Position numbers and translations under genes: made by a program
Part shown: in pieces, positions 42,969 through 53,889 of the stretch
Layout of the letters: each line of letters begins with the position of its first letter
How positions within the stretch are numbered: position 1 is the first letter of the stretch
Source: Agapetus fuscipes
Lineage: Eukaryota > Arthropoda > Insecta > Trichoptera > Glossosomatidae
Length of the DNA: 64,000 nucleotides
Assembly (NCBI GenBank): GCA_951799405.1
Contig: OX637336.1
Location: forward strand, 19,511,479 to 19,575,478
Direction: 5' to 3'
The notes under the pieces: generated by a model
What the model was told of the DNA's origin: nothing
Database searches by the model: none
Seen by the model: only the letters and a program-made list of their open reading frames with translations

Positions 42969-43180
42969 TGGTAGGCGGCTGTAGAAAATGGTTCACTTTG
43001 CCATTTTGACCCCTTGTCGGAAAGAGTTGCAGGGTGTATCTCAATTATTTGAGAGTTTGGTTTTATATGTTGTAAGTTTACATGTGGCATGTGCAAGCGT
43101 GAATGTATATGTGTATGCTTGTGAGAATGTATACAATGTGAATCCCCAATGTTACGTTTCTTTGCAACTAAGATTCGATT
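42969..43180 (+). repeat. Repeat C, 5' truncated
   Basis: GTAGGCGGCTGTAGAAAATGG to CAACTAAGATTCGATT. Confidence 0.75.
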
Positions 43181-43284
43181 AAATTGGAATGTTTGTATTT
43201 TTACTGTACCACTGTGTCTTATGAATGCTGGAAATTGATATTAAAAATATTTAAAACAACGTTTAACGTTACTTTCTAGATCAT

Positions 43285-44003
43285 TACCCTTAGTACGAGT
43301 TGCAAAACTTGAGTAATGTAAAGTTTACGGCAATTATTAAAGAGTGATTTCCCCCAAAATATGCCGTTTTTGTTTGTTTGAACTTGATTTTCTTCATCAC
43401 TGTAACTCTTTTGCTAAGACCATAAAGTGTAAGAAACAAAAACGGCAGATTCTGGGAGAAATCAAGCCTATGGGGCATCCACACGCTTGCGGCAAACGCC
43501 TTGAGGCAAGGGCTTGCAAGCGCTTGCAAGCTCTTGGAAAACCAAACAGGGTCATCCACACGATTGTGCTGGCGTCTGTGTGTGTTAGAATAAGCAAGCA
43601 TGGCGGACGTCCAGCTTTTAGCTATAACATTTGGATAAACTTATTTTTATTTAAAAAAAAAAAACAAAATAAAAAGAGAGAAACTTAAAAGAAACGAATA
43701 ATTCGGCAAAGACGATGGTGGATGATCAAAAATCATAGAAACCGTACCGCACCAGAATGCGCGCGCACAAGTATGTGTGTGCCTGGCATGCGCATGCGTG
43801 AATTCCCTTTGACTTGCGTCAAAAAACCGACTCTGGTCGGATCGGCGACAAGCCGAGCCAAGGCGGCATAAGCCACGCCCCCAGCTGGCCAAACGGCCGT
43901 CTACACGCTTGACTTGTAATGGGTTGGCAAGCGTGTGGAAGCCCCATTAAATATTTTTTGTAAACTTTACTTTTCTCAAGTTTTGCAACTCGTACTAAGG
44001 GTA
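43285..44003. mobile_element. MITE-E, interrupted copy
   Basis: TIRs CCCTTAGTACGAGTTGCAAA at both ends, flanked by TA, as for Tc1/mariner-type MITEs. The related complete copy at 62939-63163 lacks the insert. Interrupted by another MITE at 43471-43946. Confidence 0.75.
43471..43946. mobile_element. 476-bp MITE nested in MITE-E
   Basis: Ends TGGGGCATCCACACGCTTGC and, inverted, TGGGGCTTCCACACGCTTGC. Flanks CTA and TTA suggest an imperfect 3-bp target duplication of the PIF/Harbinger kind. GC-rich right half; no credible coding frame. Confidence 0.7.
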
Positions 44004-44256
44004 CAGATTGTGTAGAATGTGATTTTTAAGACAATTTCAATCAATCAATCAAAACAATCTTTTACAAAAATGGTAGTTAAGCCAAACAAGCACTGTTGGG
44101 TTGATATTTGTGGCTTTTGAAGTAAACTTAACTGTTATTTCAATAAAAAAAAGTGTGTATTTGATCTATTTATACCTACCATTAAATTTAGTTTTCAAAA
44201 TAAAGTAATGCACCTTTTTTTTCTTGTGCTGTCAAAAATGTATATAATTTATTTTC

Positions 44257-44510
44257 TGTCTATAATCTGTAATCAAAGTTGCAAAGATAGACTGACATTT
44301 AAGGCTCACTCCAATGCACGTCCCCAGTCTGACACATCTGAGTTTGCGCTAAAACATGATGCATGTGTACTTACAGAAAAAAACCTCTGATAAACTTGAA
44401 TCTTGCAACTCCTGCCACTCTTCCCTGAAACCAGAGCGGCATTTGCCAGAGTGAACCAAGTTTTTACAGCATAGGGACCGGCCTCATACTATACTTTAAT
44501 TCAAATAACA
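44257..44510 (-). repeat. Repeat C, diverged copy
   Basis: Tail CTATAATCTGTAATCAAAG; 5' end near ATACTTTAATTCAA. Confidence 0.7.
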
Positions 44511-44569
44511 TCATCATTCACCTTATTGTAATAATTATTCTGTAATATCAGTATTTTTTATGCTTATAC

Positions 44570-44960
44570 ATAGGTTGGTATGAGGTTGACCACCCATACT
44601 ATAATTAATTATTTACTTTTCCAATGTCACCCCTATTTTAGGGAGTTTCAGAAGAGTTGCAGGGCTTATATTCATCTGAGGCTTGGATTTTAATTTGTAA
44701 GTACCCATGCAGCGTTCATAAGTGTGAACCTAACGTGTCTTTTTTTATGGTTTGTGTATTAACACTGTGAAAATTCATGTTAATTGATTTTATGTTTTTT
44801 TTTAAATAACTAATTTCTGATAAAAAATTGTTTTGTTTTCACACAAGATAGCCTTGTGAGATATATGAAATTAGTTTAAAAAAAAAAAACATAAAATCAA
44901 TCTACACGTGTCTGTTCGTGGGCATACATTTAATATAAATGTTATTATATATTTTTAGCA
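44570..44960 (+). repeat. Repeat C split by a 165-bp insertion
   Basis: The copy runs 44570-44740 and resumes at 44906. ACGTGTCT is present on both sides of the insert. Confidence 0.75.
44741..44905. mobile_element. 165-bp insertion with 8-bp target duplication
   Basis: Direct repeats ACGTGTCT at 44733-44740 and 44906-44913. Inside, ATTGATTTTATGTTTTTTTT is inverted near the other end. The text GTTTGTGTATTAACACTGTG also appears (inverted or similar) near the palindromes at 8.35 and 38.06 kb. Confidence 0.65.
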
Positions 44961-45269
44961 CAGATTATAGATTGTATAAGCTTTCCCTTAACAGAACATA
45001 AAGCTATGTGAACATTTTACACAGCAAAATTTAGAACATAATCATAAAACGAAATGAATATATTACAATTTAATATTGAATTTGGTGAAATGCTTGCGAT
45101 CCCAACATCCAGATGACGACCTGAAATTTGCTTTAACATCTCGGTCGTTAACATTTTATAGTTTTATTTATGACTCAGCATGGGAACGGGAACTTATTAT
45201 ACATACTCTCAAAAATAAAATATAATCTATACATAATTTACACAAAAATAAAGTGACGCAACGCAACGC
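44961..45269. other. Unassigned sequence
   Basis: The ATAATCTATACATAATTTACAC piece at 45220 recurs at 45809, flanking the SINE dimer as part of a possible long target duplication. Confidence 0.5.
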
Positions 45270-45775
45270 AACGCAACTAAGCTACACATAAAGTGTAACT
45301 TCTTGCCTGCGTTATCCCCGAAGGGGTCGCATGTGGCGCTTTGGGACGTTTTTATTTTTACAGTTAAGGTGACCAGCCTCATTTTTTCACCAGCTTTCAT
45401 TTGAAGTGGGGGCTCCCAGCTCCCGGGGGGGCTGGTTCTCATTTCTTGTGAATGCTGAGTAAACCTTTGAGATTGAACCCTTGCTCTCGGCATGGAATGC
45501 AAGCATTATACCAATTGAGCTATCGACCTTTCTACGAGCTTGATCGTCGTCACTACAAAGCGCCAATTCTCAAGCAACACCCAGTTGCTGTAAGGCAGGA
45601 TGGACCTTTGGTGACTGGTCGTTGGTACAGGTTGTATGAATTTTTCAACCCAGCGAAGAGCAAATTTGAAAATATAAATGGTATATTTTTTGAGCTCCGC
45701 CGGGAATCGAACCCACAACCTTCCCATGCAGAGTCTGAAGTGTTACCACTGAACTACGGACCGGTCCGGTGAGAG
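45270..45775 (-). repeat. Dimeric SINE (A+B), full
   Basis: The A head is at 45772-45700 and B at about 45538-45270, joined by AAGCTCGTAGAAAGG. The segment GGGAACTTATTATACATA...CACAAAAATAAAGTGA at 45186-45256 is repeated at 45777-45845, consistent with a duplicated flank. Confidence 0.85.
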
Positions 45776-45923
45776 CGGGAATTTATTATACATATTGTCG
45801 ATTATAAAATATAATCTATACATAATTTACACAAAAATAAAGTGAAAGGGTCGATTTTAGTCTGGTGGGTATCGTTTTGGACCTACTTTAGAATTGCATG
45901 ATAAAAATAATATAAGGATGATT

Positions 45924-46177
45924 TATTCTTTGACTTATAGGTTGGTATACGGCTGACCACCCATGCTGTAGAAAATGATTCACTTTGCCAATGTCATCCT
46001 GTTTCAGGGAAAGTCGGCAAGAGTTGCACGGTGTATGTCCATTTGAGATTTGGTTCTTATATTGTAGGTTCACATGCGGCATGCGCAAGCGTGAACTTGT
46101 ACGTGTCTGCTTGTGAGAATGCATGTAATGTGAATCCCCGATGTTACATATCTTTGCAACTTAGATTAGATTAGATA
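45924..46177 (+). repeat. Repeat C, full length
   Basis: ATTCTTTGACTTATAGG to CAACTTAGATTAGATTAG. Confidence 0.85.
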
Positions 46178-46212
46178 TCTGGTGAGCGTTTTTTTTATGT
46201 AATACACTTTTA

Positions 46213-46425
46213 CATGACTTATAGTTTGGTATGAGGCTGTCCACCCATACTGTAAAAATTGCTCACTTTGTAAATGTCACAACTGTTTCAGGAAAGGTTT
46301 GCAACAGTTACAGGGCTTGTGTTCATTTGAGATTGTTTTTTTTATGCTGTAAGTCTACATGCGGCATGTGTAAGCTCCAACTAAAACGTGTCTGCTCTTA
46401 GGAATGTATTTAATATGAATCTTAT
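46213..46425 (+). repeat. Repeat C, 3' end missing
   Basis: CATGACTTATAGTTTGG through TTTAATATGAATC. Confidence 0.8.
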
Positions 46426-46704
46426 TTAGGTATTCATTTGAATTCAAATTCTGTTAAGGATGTTGAATTATAAATTTCAAAAGAATTATAGAAATAATTT
46501 GAGCGGACAAAAGATGTATGATTATAAAAAAGTGACGACAGCTCTGTTTTTGCTTTTATTTTCCCCAACGGGATGTGAACAATGTTTACACTATAACTGA
46601 TAAAACCTTCAACTATTTCCTTTACTATTCCTTTAAAGAAGAAACAGTCAATTGACCAACCTCTGCCATAAGCAATGGCACTGTAAATTTGATCGAAAAG
46701 CATC

Positions 46705-47096
46705 ATCTATAATCTTTAATCTGAGTTTCAAAGACACGATGTCATCAAAAAATTGTGTGTTAGCCCACAAGCAACACCTTCTCTCAGGGTCAGTCTTCCC
46801 TCCACTGACCCACGCCCTGTATATCCATCCCATCCGGGGATGTGTCACAGGACTGCAAAAGTTATGTGAGATACGAGTGGCAGAAGGCCCTTACGAGAAG
46901 CTACACTTAGCCCACAAGCAGTAACTCGTAACTTCGCGCTTGCACATGTTGCATATGTACCCTCAAAGAAAAAACTCAAATGAACATACACCTTGTAACT
47001 CCTACTGCCTTTCCCTATAACCGGGGTAGCATTAGCACAGTGAATCAAGCTTTTACAATATGTAAATCAGCTTCAGACCAACCTTTTAGTCAAGGA
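46705..47096 (-). repeat. Repeat C split by a 133-bp insertion
   Basis: 46705-46773 and 46907-47096 are parts of one copy. Confidence 0.75.
46774..46906. mobile_element. 133-bp insertion with 14-bp target duplication
   Basis: TTAGCCCACAAGCA flanks it at 46760-46773 and 46907-46920. The insert has a GGGTCAGT/ACTGACCC inverted pair and no A tail. Family unknown. Confidence 0.75.
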
Positions 47097-47399
47097 ACTA
47101 TATTTAATATAATTTTCAGCTGTGATATACGGGAGTGCGCAAAGTTTGAAATTTTAACATATATATATAATTTAACACGATCATTTTTTTAAACATTTTG
47201 CTTTCAAATCAGTATTTTTGGAATTAAGTGCATAGGAATTTTCTCAACAGTGAAGAAACATCTTTTTTGACTATTTTTTTAAAACAATAAAGAGCTCTAC
47301 GTGTTGTTTTACCAAAGCGTAATTTTCTGCACCGTAAATTACCGCTCTACGCTTCGCTCCATCAGTTCAATTACGCTGCATTTTAATTATAAAGCGTAG
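47097..47399. other. Unassigned sequence
   Basis: Isolated CGTAGC-like pieces appear toward the satellite. Confidence 0.4.
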
Positions 47400-48440
47400 C
47401 ACAAGATGGCTGGGCAAAGCTATCTGAAGCTACGACATCGTAGTTTCAGACAGTATGGCATAGAACTACCTTGAATGTCGTAGCATAAAATAGCTGGAAA
47501 ATGTATCTCGTAGCTTAAAACGGTGTGGCATACAACAATTGTGTATATCGCAGAACAATAAAACTGTATAAAATTTGTCGTAGCCTCTAATAGTATGGCA
47601 TAGAACAAGCTTGAATGTCGTAGCACAAGAAAGCTGAGAAATGTATCTTGTAGCTTGAAACGGCGTGGCACAGAACAATCGTGTATATCTTAGAAAAATT
47701 AAACTGTATAAAATTTGTCGGATCTTCACACAGTATGGCATAGAACAATCTTGTGTGTCGTAGTACAAGAAAGTAAGATTTAATCATGTCATAGCTTCAA
47801 ATAGTATGGCGTAGAACAAGTTTGTATGCTGTAGCTCAAGATAGCTATAATAATCTATAATCTAAGTTGCAAGGATATATTCATTCAAAGCTCTCAGATG
47901 TATGCCCACAAACAAACACGTGTAGTTCGCGCTTACAAATGCTGATTGTGTACTTACAAATAAAATTCAAACCTCAAATGAACATAGGCCCCACAACTTT
48001 TGCCGACCTTCCCTGAAACAGGGGTGACACTGGCAAAGTGAACCATTTTTTACAGTATGGGTGGTCAGCCTCATACCAACCTATAAGTCAAGGAATATAG
48101 CTGGTTATAAGAAATCGTAGCTTAAAACAGTGTTGCGTAGAACAAGTGTGTATGTTGTAGCACGAGATAGCTGAGAAAAAATATGTCATAGCTTCAACCA
48201 GTATGGCATAGCACAAGCTTGTATGTCATAGCTTCAAACAACATGACATAAAACAAGCTTATATGTCGTAGCACACGCTTTTATTAGTGAAACATGTTGT
48301 AGCTTCAAACAGTATGACATAGAACACGCTTATATGTCGTAGCACACTCTTTTATTAGTGAAGCATGTCGTAGTTTCAAACAGTATGACATAGAACAAGC
48401 TTGTAAAACTAGCCATGGCTTCAAATTTTATGGCTGATTT
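47400..48440. repeat. Decayed satellite of about 70-bp units
   Basis: Imperfect units built on GTCGTAGC...GTATGGCATAGAACAA; roughly eleven units once the repeat C insert is excluded. Isolated CGTAGC pieces continue to about 48790. Confidence 0.75.
47847..48096 (-). repeat. Repeat C, full length in satellite
   Basis: 250 bp between direct repeats ATAGCT (47841-47846 and 48097-48102). AGATTAT-type tail. Confidence 0.9.
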
Positions 48441-49004
48441 TTTTAGTTTAGTGACACACAAGTATGACGTAGTACGTTTTGTTTGACAAAACGCCATGAA
48501 AAGAGGTATGAATTAATTTTGCGCTTTTTTTTTAGTTATAATTTATCAAATTTTGTATGAATCTAAATTATTCTATGGGGTAGCACCTTATGATATATAT
48601 TAAGGCGTAGAAGGTAGTTTTTATACAAACACCTTTTTTGATGCATGTTTTATAATTAAAATATGGTTTATTATCTCCTTTTTATGATGATGTACTTGCA
48701 GTATGGTGAAACCTCTCTATAATTATAGCACTGGAGTAAGGCGTAGCAAGTTGCTTCGTAGAGCTCGGCGTAGCTAGTAAAACGCCGGCCACTAGCTCAC
48801 AAATTGCCCGTGAGTAGCTTTTGCCTGTGAGCAGGTTTTGCCCGTGAGCAGGCAGCTGAAGTTGACTTTAAGCTGGAAGCGAGATGCGGCGGAAGGTTTT
48901 AGTGGATGTGAGCAGGTAATTGACATTTTTAATCACCTTGCCCTATTTTAAGAGAATCTGGGCGAAACATGCGCGTAGCTTTGTTAGAGCATGTTTGCGT
49001 CGAA
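48441..49004. other. Unassigned with a short tandem repeat
   Basis: About three GCCCGTGAGYAG-TTTTG units lie at 48807-48852. A similar GAGTGAGCTTTT context occurs near 62770-62815. Confidence 0.5.
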
Positions 49005-49245
49005 AAAAAAACGCAACTAAGCTACACAAATACTGTTATTTCTTGCTTGCGTTATCTCCGAAGTGATTCGGGACCTATTTATTTTTACGGGTAAGGGGGC
49101 CAGCCTCACACTTACTACTTTCAGTTTAAGTGGGGGGTTTCCAGCTCCCGGGGGGCTGGTTTTCATTTCTTGTGAAGGCTAAATACACCTTGGGATCAAA
49201 ACCTTGCTTTTGGAATAGAATGCAAGCATTCTACCAATTGTGAGT
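49005..49245 (-). repeat. SINE-B, head degraded
   Basis: AACGCAACTAAGCTACAC through TGCAAGCATTCTACCAATTG on the plus strand. Confidence 0.75.
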
Positions 49246-49544
49246 AAAGTCAAGTGTTAGTAAATATGAAAATATAATATTTTCGGAAAAAAAAAACAGG
49301 TTTCTAGATCAAAAAAATTAGATGTTTTAAATATTTCCTTGTTAGGTTTCTAAAATAAAGCACAAACGCAATTTTCTCAGAGAACAAGAATTCAACAAAT
49401 TATTTTGGCAGATGTTCTTACTTCATTGATGATATTTAACCTCTCATATAAAAGTGTAAGCTTAAAATTAACACCGTTCGGGTCAAGCGTAGATCAGACC
49501 AGCGCTGTTTTTTTTTCATTCAAACATAACTTATTTTCCAAATG
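49246..49544. other. AT-rich, unassigned
   Basis: Nothing recognised. Confidence 0.4.
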
Positions 49545-49750
49545 TCAAATCGTCTTGGCATTGCTGCTTGGTTTATCTAAATTTTCATTCAAAGATGACC
49601 TTTCAATAAAATTGGCTTAAAAATCACAATTCTACACAATCTGAGCTAAGAAAAAAACACTTAAATGTGAGAGTGGTTTTTAACTAGTTTTAAAAAAAAA
49701 TCCAGTTTCGTATAACACATTGGTCCAGTCCATGCAAACATTGCTCATAT
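49545..49750 (-). repeat. Repeat D
   Basis: The minus strand runs from ATGAGCAATGTTTGCATGG to TCAAAGATGAC in reverse order, with CTTAGCTCAGATTGTGTAG present. Confidence 0.7.
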
Positions 49751-49864
49751 GAAAATACTTCTGATGGACATAAGAGAATCAAACACTAAGGAGACAAAAG
49801 TGTTAATTTAACGAAAAAAAAATCTCTACATATATTGTAAAAAATTTCAAAATTATAAGTGTTT

Positions 49865-50070
49865 TAAGGCTTTCATGGCCGGCTTCAGATGATGTTGATG
49901 ATGTTCGACTGTCGAAGAAGAAGCCCTGAAGAAGTCAGTCGCACGTCACTGACGAAACGTAGCAGCCTTACAAAAAGAGAAAAAAGAATAAGCAGCCTAC
50001 AATATTGAACATGGTCTACAAGCCCGGAAGGATGGAGACATCATCATCATCAACATCAAATTTCAAAATG
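49865..50070. mobile_element. Foldback element G, short copy
   Basis: Starts TTTTAAGGCTTTCATGGCCGG, has ATGATG-rich inverted ends and contains the hairpin motif CTGAAGAA-GTCAGT...ACTGAC-GAAACG at 49926. Confidence 0.7.
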
Positions 50071-50519
50071 TTTGATACTCGCGATTATTATAACAAAACT
50101 TGAAGAAATGCTGCTTGCTTTGAAAGTGTATTGACCCGTCAGTCTTAAGACTCATTGTAGACACTACTCCTCATAACTAAAGCTCTCCTGAACTTTAGTT
50201 AAACTTTTTAAGCTCTGCAAGGCTTCTGCATAGTAATTGTGATTTAATATCGGCTTAAATACACAGCAGACAGTGTGCAAGTTCAATTTACAATAATTGG
50301 CTGAGAAACAGTTTAAGCAAGTTCGTGGCTTAACGTCCCCTTAGCGTTTGGTTTTCCTAAGTCTATCAGACGTAATTTCACAAGAGCAATTTATGAACTA
50401 TGTAAGATTTGTGTAAATGCAAGAGTGATACCGATGGACTGGAGGAAGGCAGTCATTGTTCCTATTTAAAGGCTGTCAGAGTTTCAGAACAATTAGTCTA
50501 CTAAGTATACCAGGGAAAG
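50071..50519. other. Unassigned sequence
   Basis: Nothing recognised. Confidence 0.4.
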
Positions 50520-50998
50520 TCTAATCAAATCTGATCTCATCTAAGTTGCAAAGATATGAAACATTGGTGATTCAAATTGTATGCATTCTCACAAGCAGAC
50601 ACGTATATATATACCTAAAAATTAAGCCACGCCCCTTTTAGAATCTACAAATAAAAAGATACCGCCTATCGTTCAGACCTCAGTAGCGAGCAGAACTCCG
50701 AAGAAGTCGCCCACAGAGGAGACGAAACGTAAGCTGAAAGTCTTCAAGAAAGAATAAAAAGAAAAAAGAAGAAGACAAACAAAAACATAGACCACGGTCA
50801 AAACCCGGTACCAGAAAATAAAGCATCTAGATCCGGCCGTGAAAGCCTAGAAACATTTATAAGACACGTAGGTATAAGTTTCTAACATACACCATGAAAC
50901 TCTTGCCGAACTTCCCTGAAACAGGAGTGACATCGGAAAAGTAATACATTTTCCATAGCATGGGTGGTCATCCGAATACTAATTTATAAGTCAAGGAA
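50520..50998 (-). repeat. Repeat C split by a 256-bp insertion
   Basis: Pieces 50520-50605 and 50862-50998 belong to one copy. Confidence 0.75.
50606..50861 (+). mobile_element. 256-bp foldback-related insertion, 9-bp duplication
   Basis: AGACACGTA flanks it (50597-50605, 50862-50870). It contains CCGAAGAAGTC...GAGACGAAACG, like the hairpin motif, and ends GGCCGTGAAAGCCTAGAAAC, like foldback F/G ends. Confidence 0.75.
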
Positions 50999-51014
50999 CA
51001 TAGCCATCAGAAGT

Positions 51015-51230
51015 AAATTTCGCATGAGCAATGTTTGTATGAGTACTGTACCAATGTGTCATATAAATGCAGGACATTGATTTTAAAACATTTAAAATAA
51101 CTCTCACATGATCACGTTTTACGTTTTTTCTCAGCTCAGATTATGTAGAATGTGATTCTTAAGACAATTTAATTTAAAGGTCGTCTTTAAATCAAATGGT
51201 AGATAAGCCAGACAAACACTGGGGGAACGT
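51015..51230 (+). repeat. Repeat D
   Basis: GCATGAGCAATGTTTGTATG to CAAACACTGGGGGAACG; the most complete copy. Confidence 0.75.
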
Positions 51231-51412
51231 TGATCTGCTTTCAGAAGTGGCTCCCACTTTGGCCAGCGACATCTAGCGTTTGATATCAAAAACTTTGACC
51301 TTAAATTTGTGGCATGTCAACAGATGGTCTTTTAAACCTGATGGTCTTCAATTCATATAAAATTTCAGTCTCGCTGATATAAGTTTTCCATTTTTTTTAA
51401 ACCTGATTTTCC

Positions 51413-51745
51413 AGCCCGGTCGACAGCTCAGTTGGTAGAGTACTTGCATTTGATGTCGAGGGCTCGGTTTCGAATCCCACCCAGGTTGTCAGGAATGATT
51501 AGTAAATAAAACACCGGCAAGGTTTTTTCAGCCTTTACATAAAATGAGTGAGAGTCTTCTCGGGAGCTGGGAAACCCCCACTTCAATTAAATTGGTTGTT
51601 GTAAGGCCAGCCCTCATAAAAATAAATAGGTTCGCTCACCGGGAAATCATTTCTGATATCCTTGTATAGGATTTGAACACTAGCTCTCGGGATGGAATGC
51701 AAGCACTCTATCAATTTGAGCTGTCGACCAGACACTGATATTAAA
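51413..51745. repeat. Two SINE-B copies head-out, inverted
   Basis: Plus copy 51413-51635 and minus copy about 51636-51745 meet in their bodies, with both tRNA-like heads outward. Confidence 0.75.
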
Positions 51746-52174
51746 AAAACAGTACAATTATTGATATAATCTAGTTTTAAAGCCAAAAAACTGCTTCAAT
51801 CTGTGTATCAAATAACCTTATGCATTACATGATTCGAGCTTTCAAATCAAGTGTATTGTTTAAATGCATGGAATCATATTATCTACATATTTGAACTGTA
51901 AGCGAAGCATTCTTTCGTTTTTCTTCTTACTGTTACTTGTTTTTTCATATTTTTAATGGCCCCCACAAAACGTTATTAAGACAAAAACTTGGGAATCCGC
52001 CGTTCAGTGACTTTATAACGGCTGCATTGTGCACCGGAGAGCAAACGCCTCACTCCTTAAGTCAAACAAAGCTAACAAACAGCCCTCCCTCAGAGACGGT
52101 CAATGCCTATTTTTTTTATCTATCTAAGTTTCTAAATAAAGGTATGTATTATCTGTAAAATCTAATGTTTATTA
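51746..52174. other. Unassigned sequence
   Basis: Nothing recognised. Confidence 0.4.
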
Positions 52175-52280
52175 CTTAAATTGCAAAGTTTAATGTACGA
52201 CCACAAGCAGACACGTGTTAGTTAGTTTTTTCACATGCTCTAAGTGTACTTAAAAAAAGAAACAAACCTCAAACCAATAT
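52175..52280 (-). repeat. Repeat C, old partial copy
   Basis: ACTTAAATTGCAAAG...ACCACAAGCAGACACGTG...CAAACCTCAAACC. Confidence 0.6.
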
Positions 52281-52293
52281 AAACACATTTATA

Positions 52294-52755
52294 TTGGACA
52301 CATTTCATATTGGACAAACCAAGCGCAGCATCATCACCCGATTAAAGCAACATATTAGTGCAGTTAAGACGAATAACCCGAACAAGTCTGATATCTGTAA
52401 ACATTCACAGATAAGGGTGAATCATCTGATCAGATTTGATAAAACAAAGATTCTATCTAAAGAAAGATTTCTCATCCGCCAACTTGTGAAGGAAGCAATT
52501 GAAAAACTCAAGCACCCTAACTTCAACAGAGAGGACAGCTACAAACTTTCCAGTATATGGAGGCCAGTACTAAATTCTATGATCCACCCTTTCATTAATC
52601 GGACGACTTTACAAGAAGACATAATATCGTCCTTCTGTACAACTGGAGCTATTGCGACATCTATGAATGCATCACCGAAGGTTAATAAAAGTACCTACAA
52701 CCTTCGGCCACGATCAAAAATCAATAATTCAACAGTTCGTGGTCATTCTTTGTAG
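52294..52755 (+). pseudogene. Penelope-like endonuclease C-terminal fragment
   Basis: About 153 residues. HIGQTKRSIITRLKQH corresponds to the YIG half with the catalytic arginine. The remainder has SDICKHSQIRVNHLIRFDKT, a KILSKERFLIRQLVKEAIEK helix and NFNREDSYKLSSIWRPVLNS, the long C-terminal extension of Penelope-type GIY-YIG modules. The GIY half is cut off. This is a different Penelope family from the two at 9.9 and 12.4 kb, which have the short C-terminus. Confidence 0.8.
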
Positions 52756-53199
52756 AAGAGAAACGCTCCTGAGGACGTCGAATATGACTGCTACTATAAT
52801 ATCAACTCTGAAGAAGGTTGTACACGCTGGCGGCGCAATGACGTCACCCCGACTCTTGCCATCGCGTTAATTTAGCCAGGAGGGGAATTTATGCGATGCA
52901 CCTGAGTCCTGACATCTAATGGAACATCCACCTGCGGCTTATACCACGTGTGGTAAAACATTCAACTAGACACTCACAGCGATACGTAAACATATGTAAA
53001 GATATGTGTTGGTAATAGCGTGAAGGAAATTATATATAGCTCTGTAATATACAGTGTAACTTTTTGTCGCGTTTTCCCTAAGTAGTCGCATGTGGCGAGA
53101 GGAACTTACAGATTGTTACAGATACATCATAGATATGAAAATACAATTAATGTAACAATTTCTTTGTAAGCCAAGAAAACATCTTAAACATGCCAATCG
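52756..53199. other. Unassigned with a SINE-B scrap
   Basis: A minus-strand SINE-B 3' scrap is at 53046-53110. The rest is unassigned. Confidence 0.5.
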
Positions 53200-53518
53200 C
53201 AATTATGCAACTAAGCTACACATATAGTGTAACAACCCACAGCGTTTTCTCTTCAGGAGTCGCAAGTAGCGAGACGACTACATATTTACTTTTACAGTTA
53301 AGGGGGCAGCCTAAAGCCAACCACTTCAGTTGAACAAGGGTTCTCTCAGCTCCCGAGGCGGTTGGTACTCATTTCCTTTTGAAGACTTACATAGTAAACC
53401 TTGGTTTTATTATTTTTAATTTGAAATAAACACCGAAACGGAAAATCATTTCTGACACCCTCGATGGGATTAGAACCCAATATCTCGGCATAGAATACAA
53501 ACACTCTACCCACTGAGC
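53200..53518 (-). repeat. SINE-B, near full length
   Basis: CTAAGCTACACATATAGTG through CTCTACCCACTGAGCTG on the plus strand. Confidence 0.85.
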
Positions 53519-53625
53519 TGTGAGTACAAATGCAGCATCTGTAAACGTATCTGTTTGTGGGAATGCATTTAATATGAATTTGAAATGCGAATGTATATTT
53601 GTAGCTTAGATTATAGATTACAAAG
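53519..53625 (+). repeat. Repeat C, 3' half
   Basis: GTACAAATGCAGCATCTG to AGCTTAGATTATAGATTA. Confidence 0.75.
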
Positions 53626-53696
53626 GGTGTACTTACTAAGTATACATACTTCTTTCAAATTGAGATTCTTACAACCATAAAAAAAAAAAAAATCTT

Positions 53697-53877
53697 CATA
53701 TAGATTTTTCATTCTTGGACCGATCCGCAGTTCAGTGGCAACACTTCGGACTCGTAAATGGAAGGTTGTGGATTCGGATCCCGGCGGAGCACAAAAAATA
53801 TAGCATTTATATTTCCAAATATGCTCTTCGCTGGGAGTCTAGAATCTAGGGAGTCTCCCGCACAGGATTTCTTAAAA
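53697..53877 (+). repeat. SINE-A2, internally deleted
   Basis: Head with GGATTCGGATCCCGGCGG, then a jump from GCTCTTCGCTGG to the tail GAGTCTAGAATCTAGGGAG. Confidence 0.8.
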
Positions 53878-53889
53878 ATATATTTATAT

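Larger units (their letters stand above)
43181..44095 (+). repeat. Repeat D split by MITE-E
   Basis: 43190-43284 holds the 5' part (GTGTCTTATGAATGCTGG...) and 44004-44095 the 3' part (CAGATTGTGTAGAATGTG...AAGCCAAACAAGCACTG). Confidence 0.7.
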
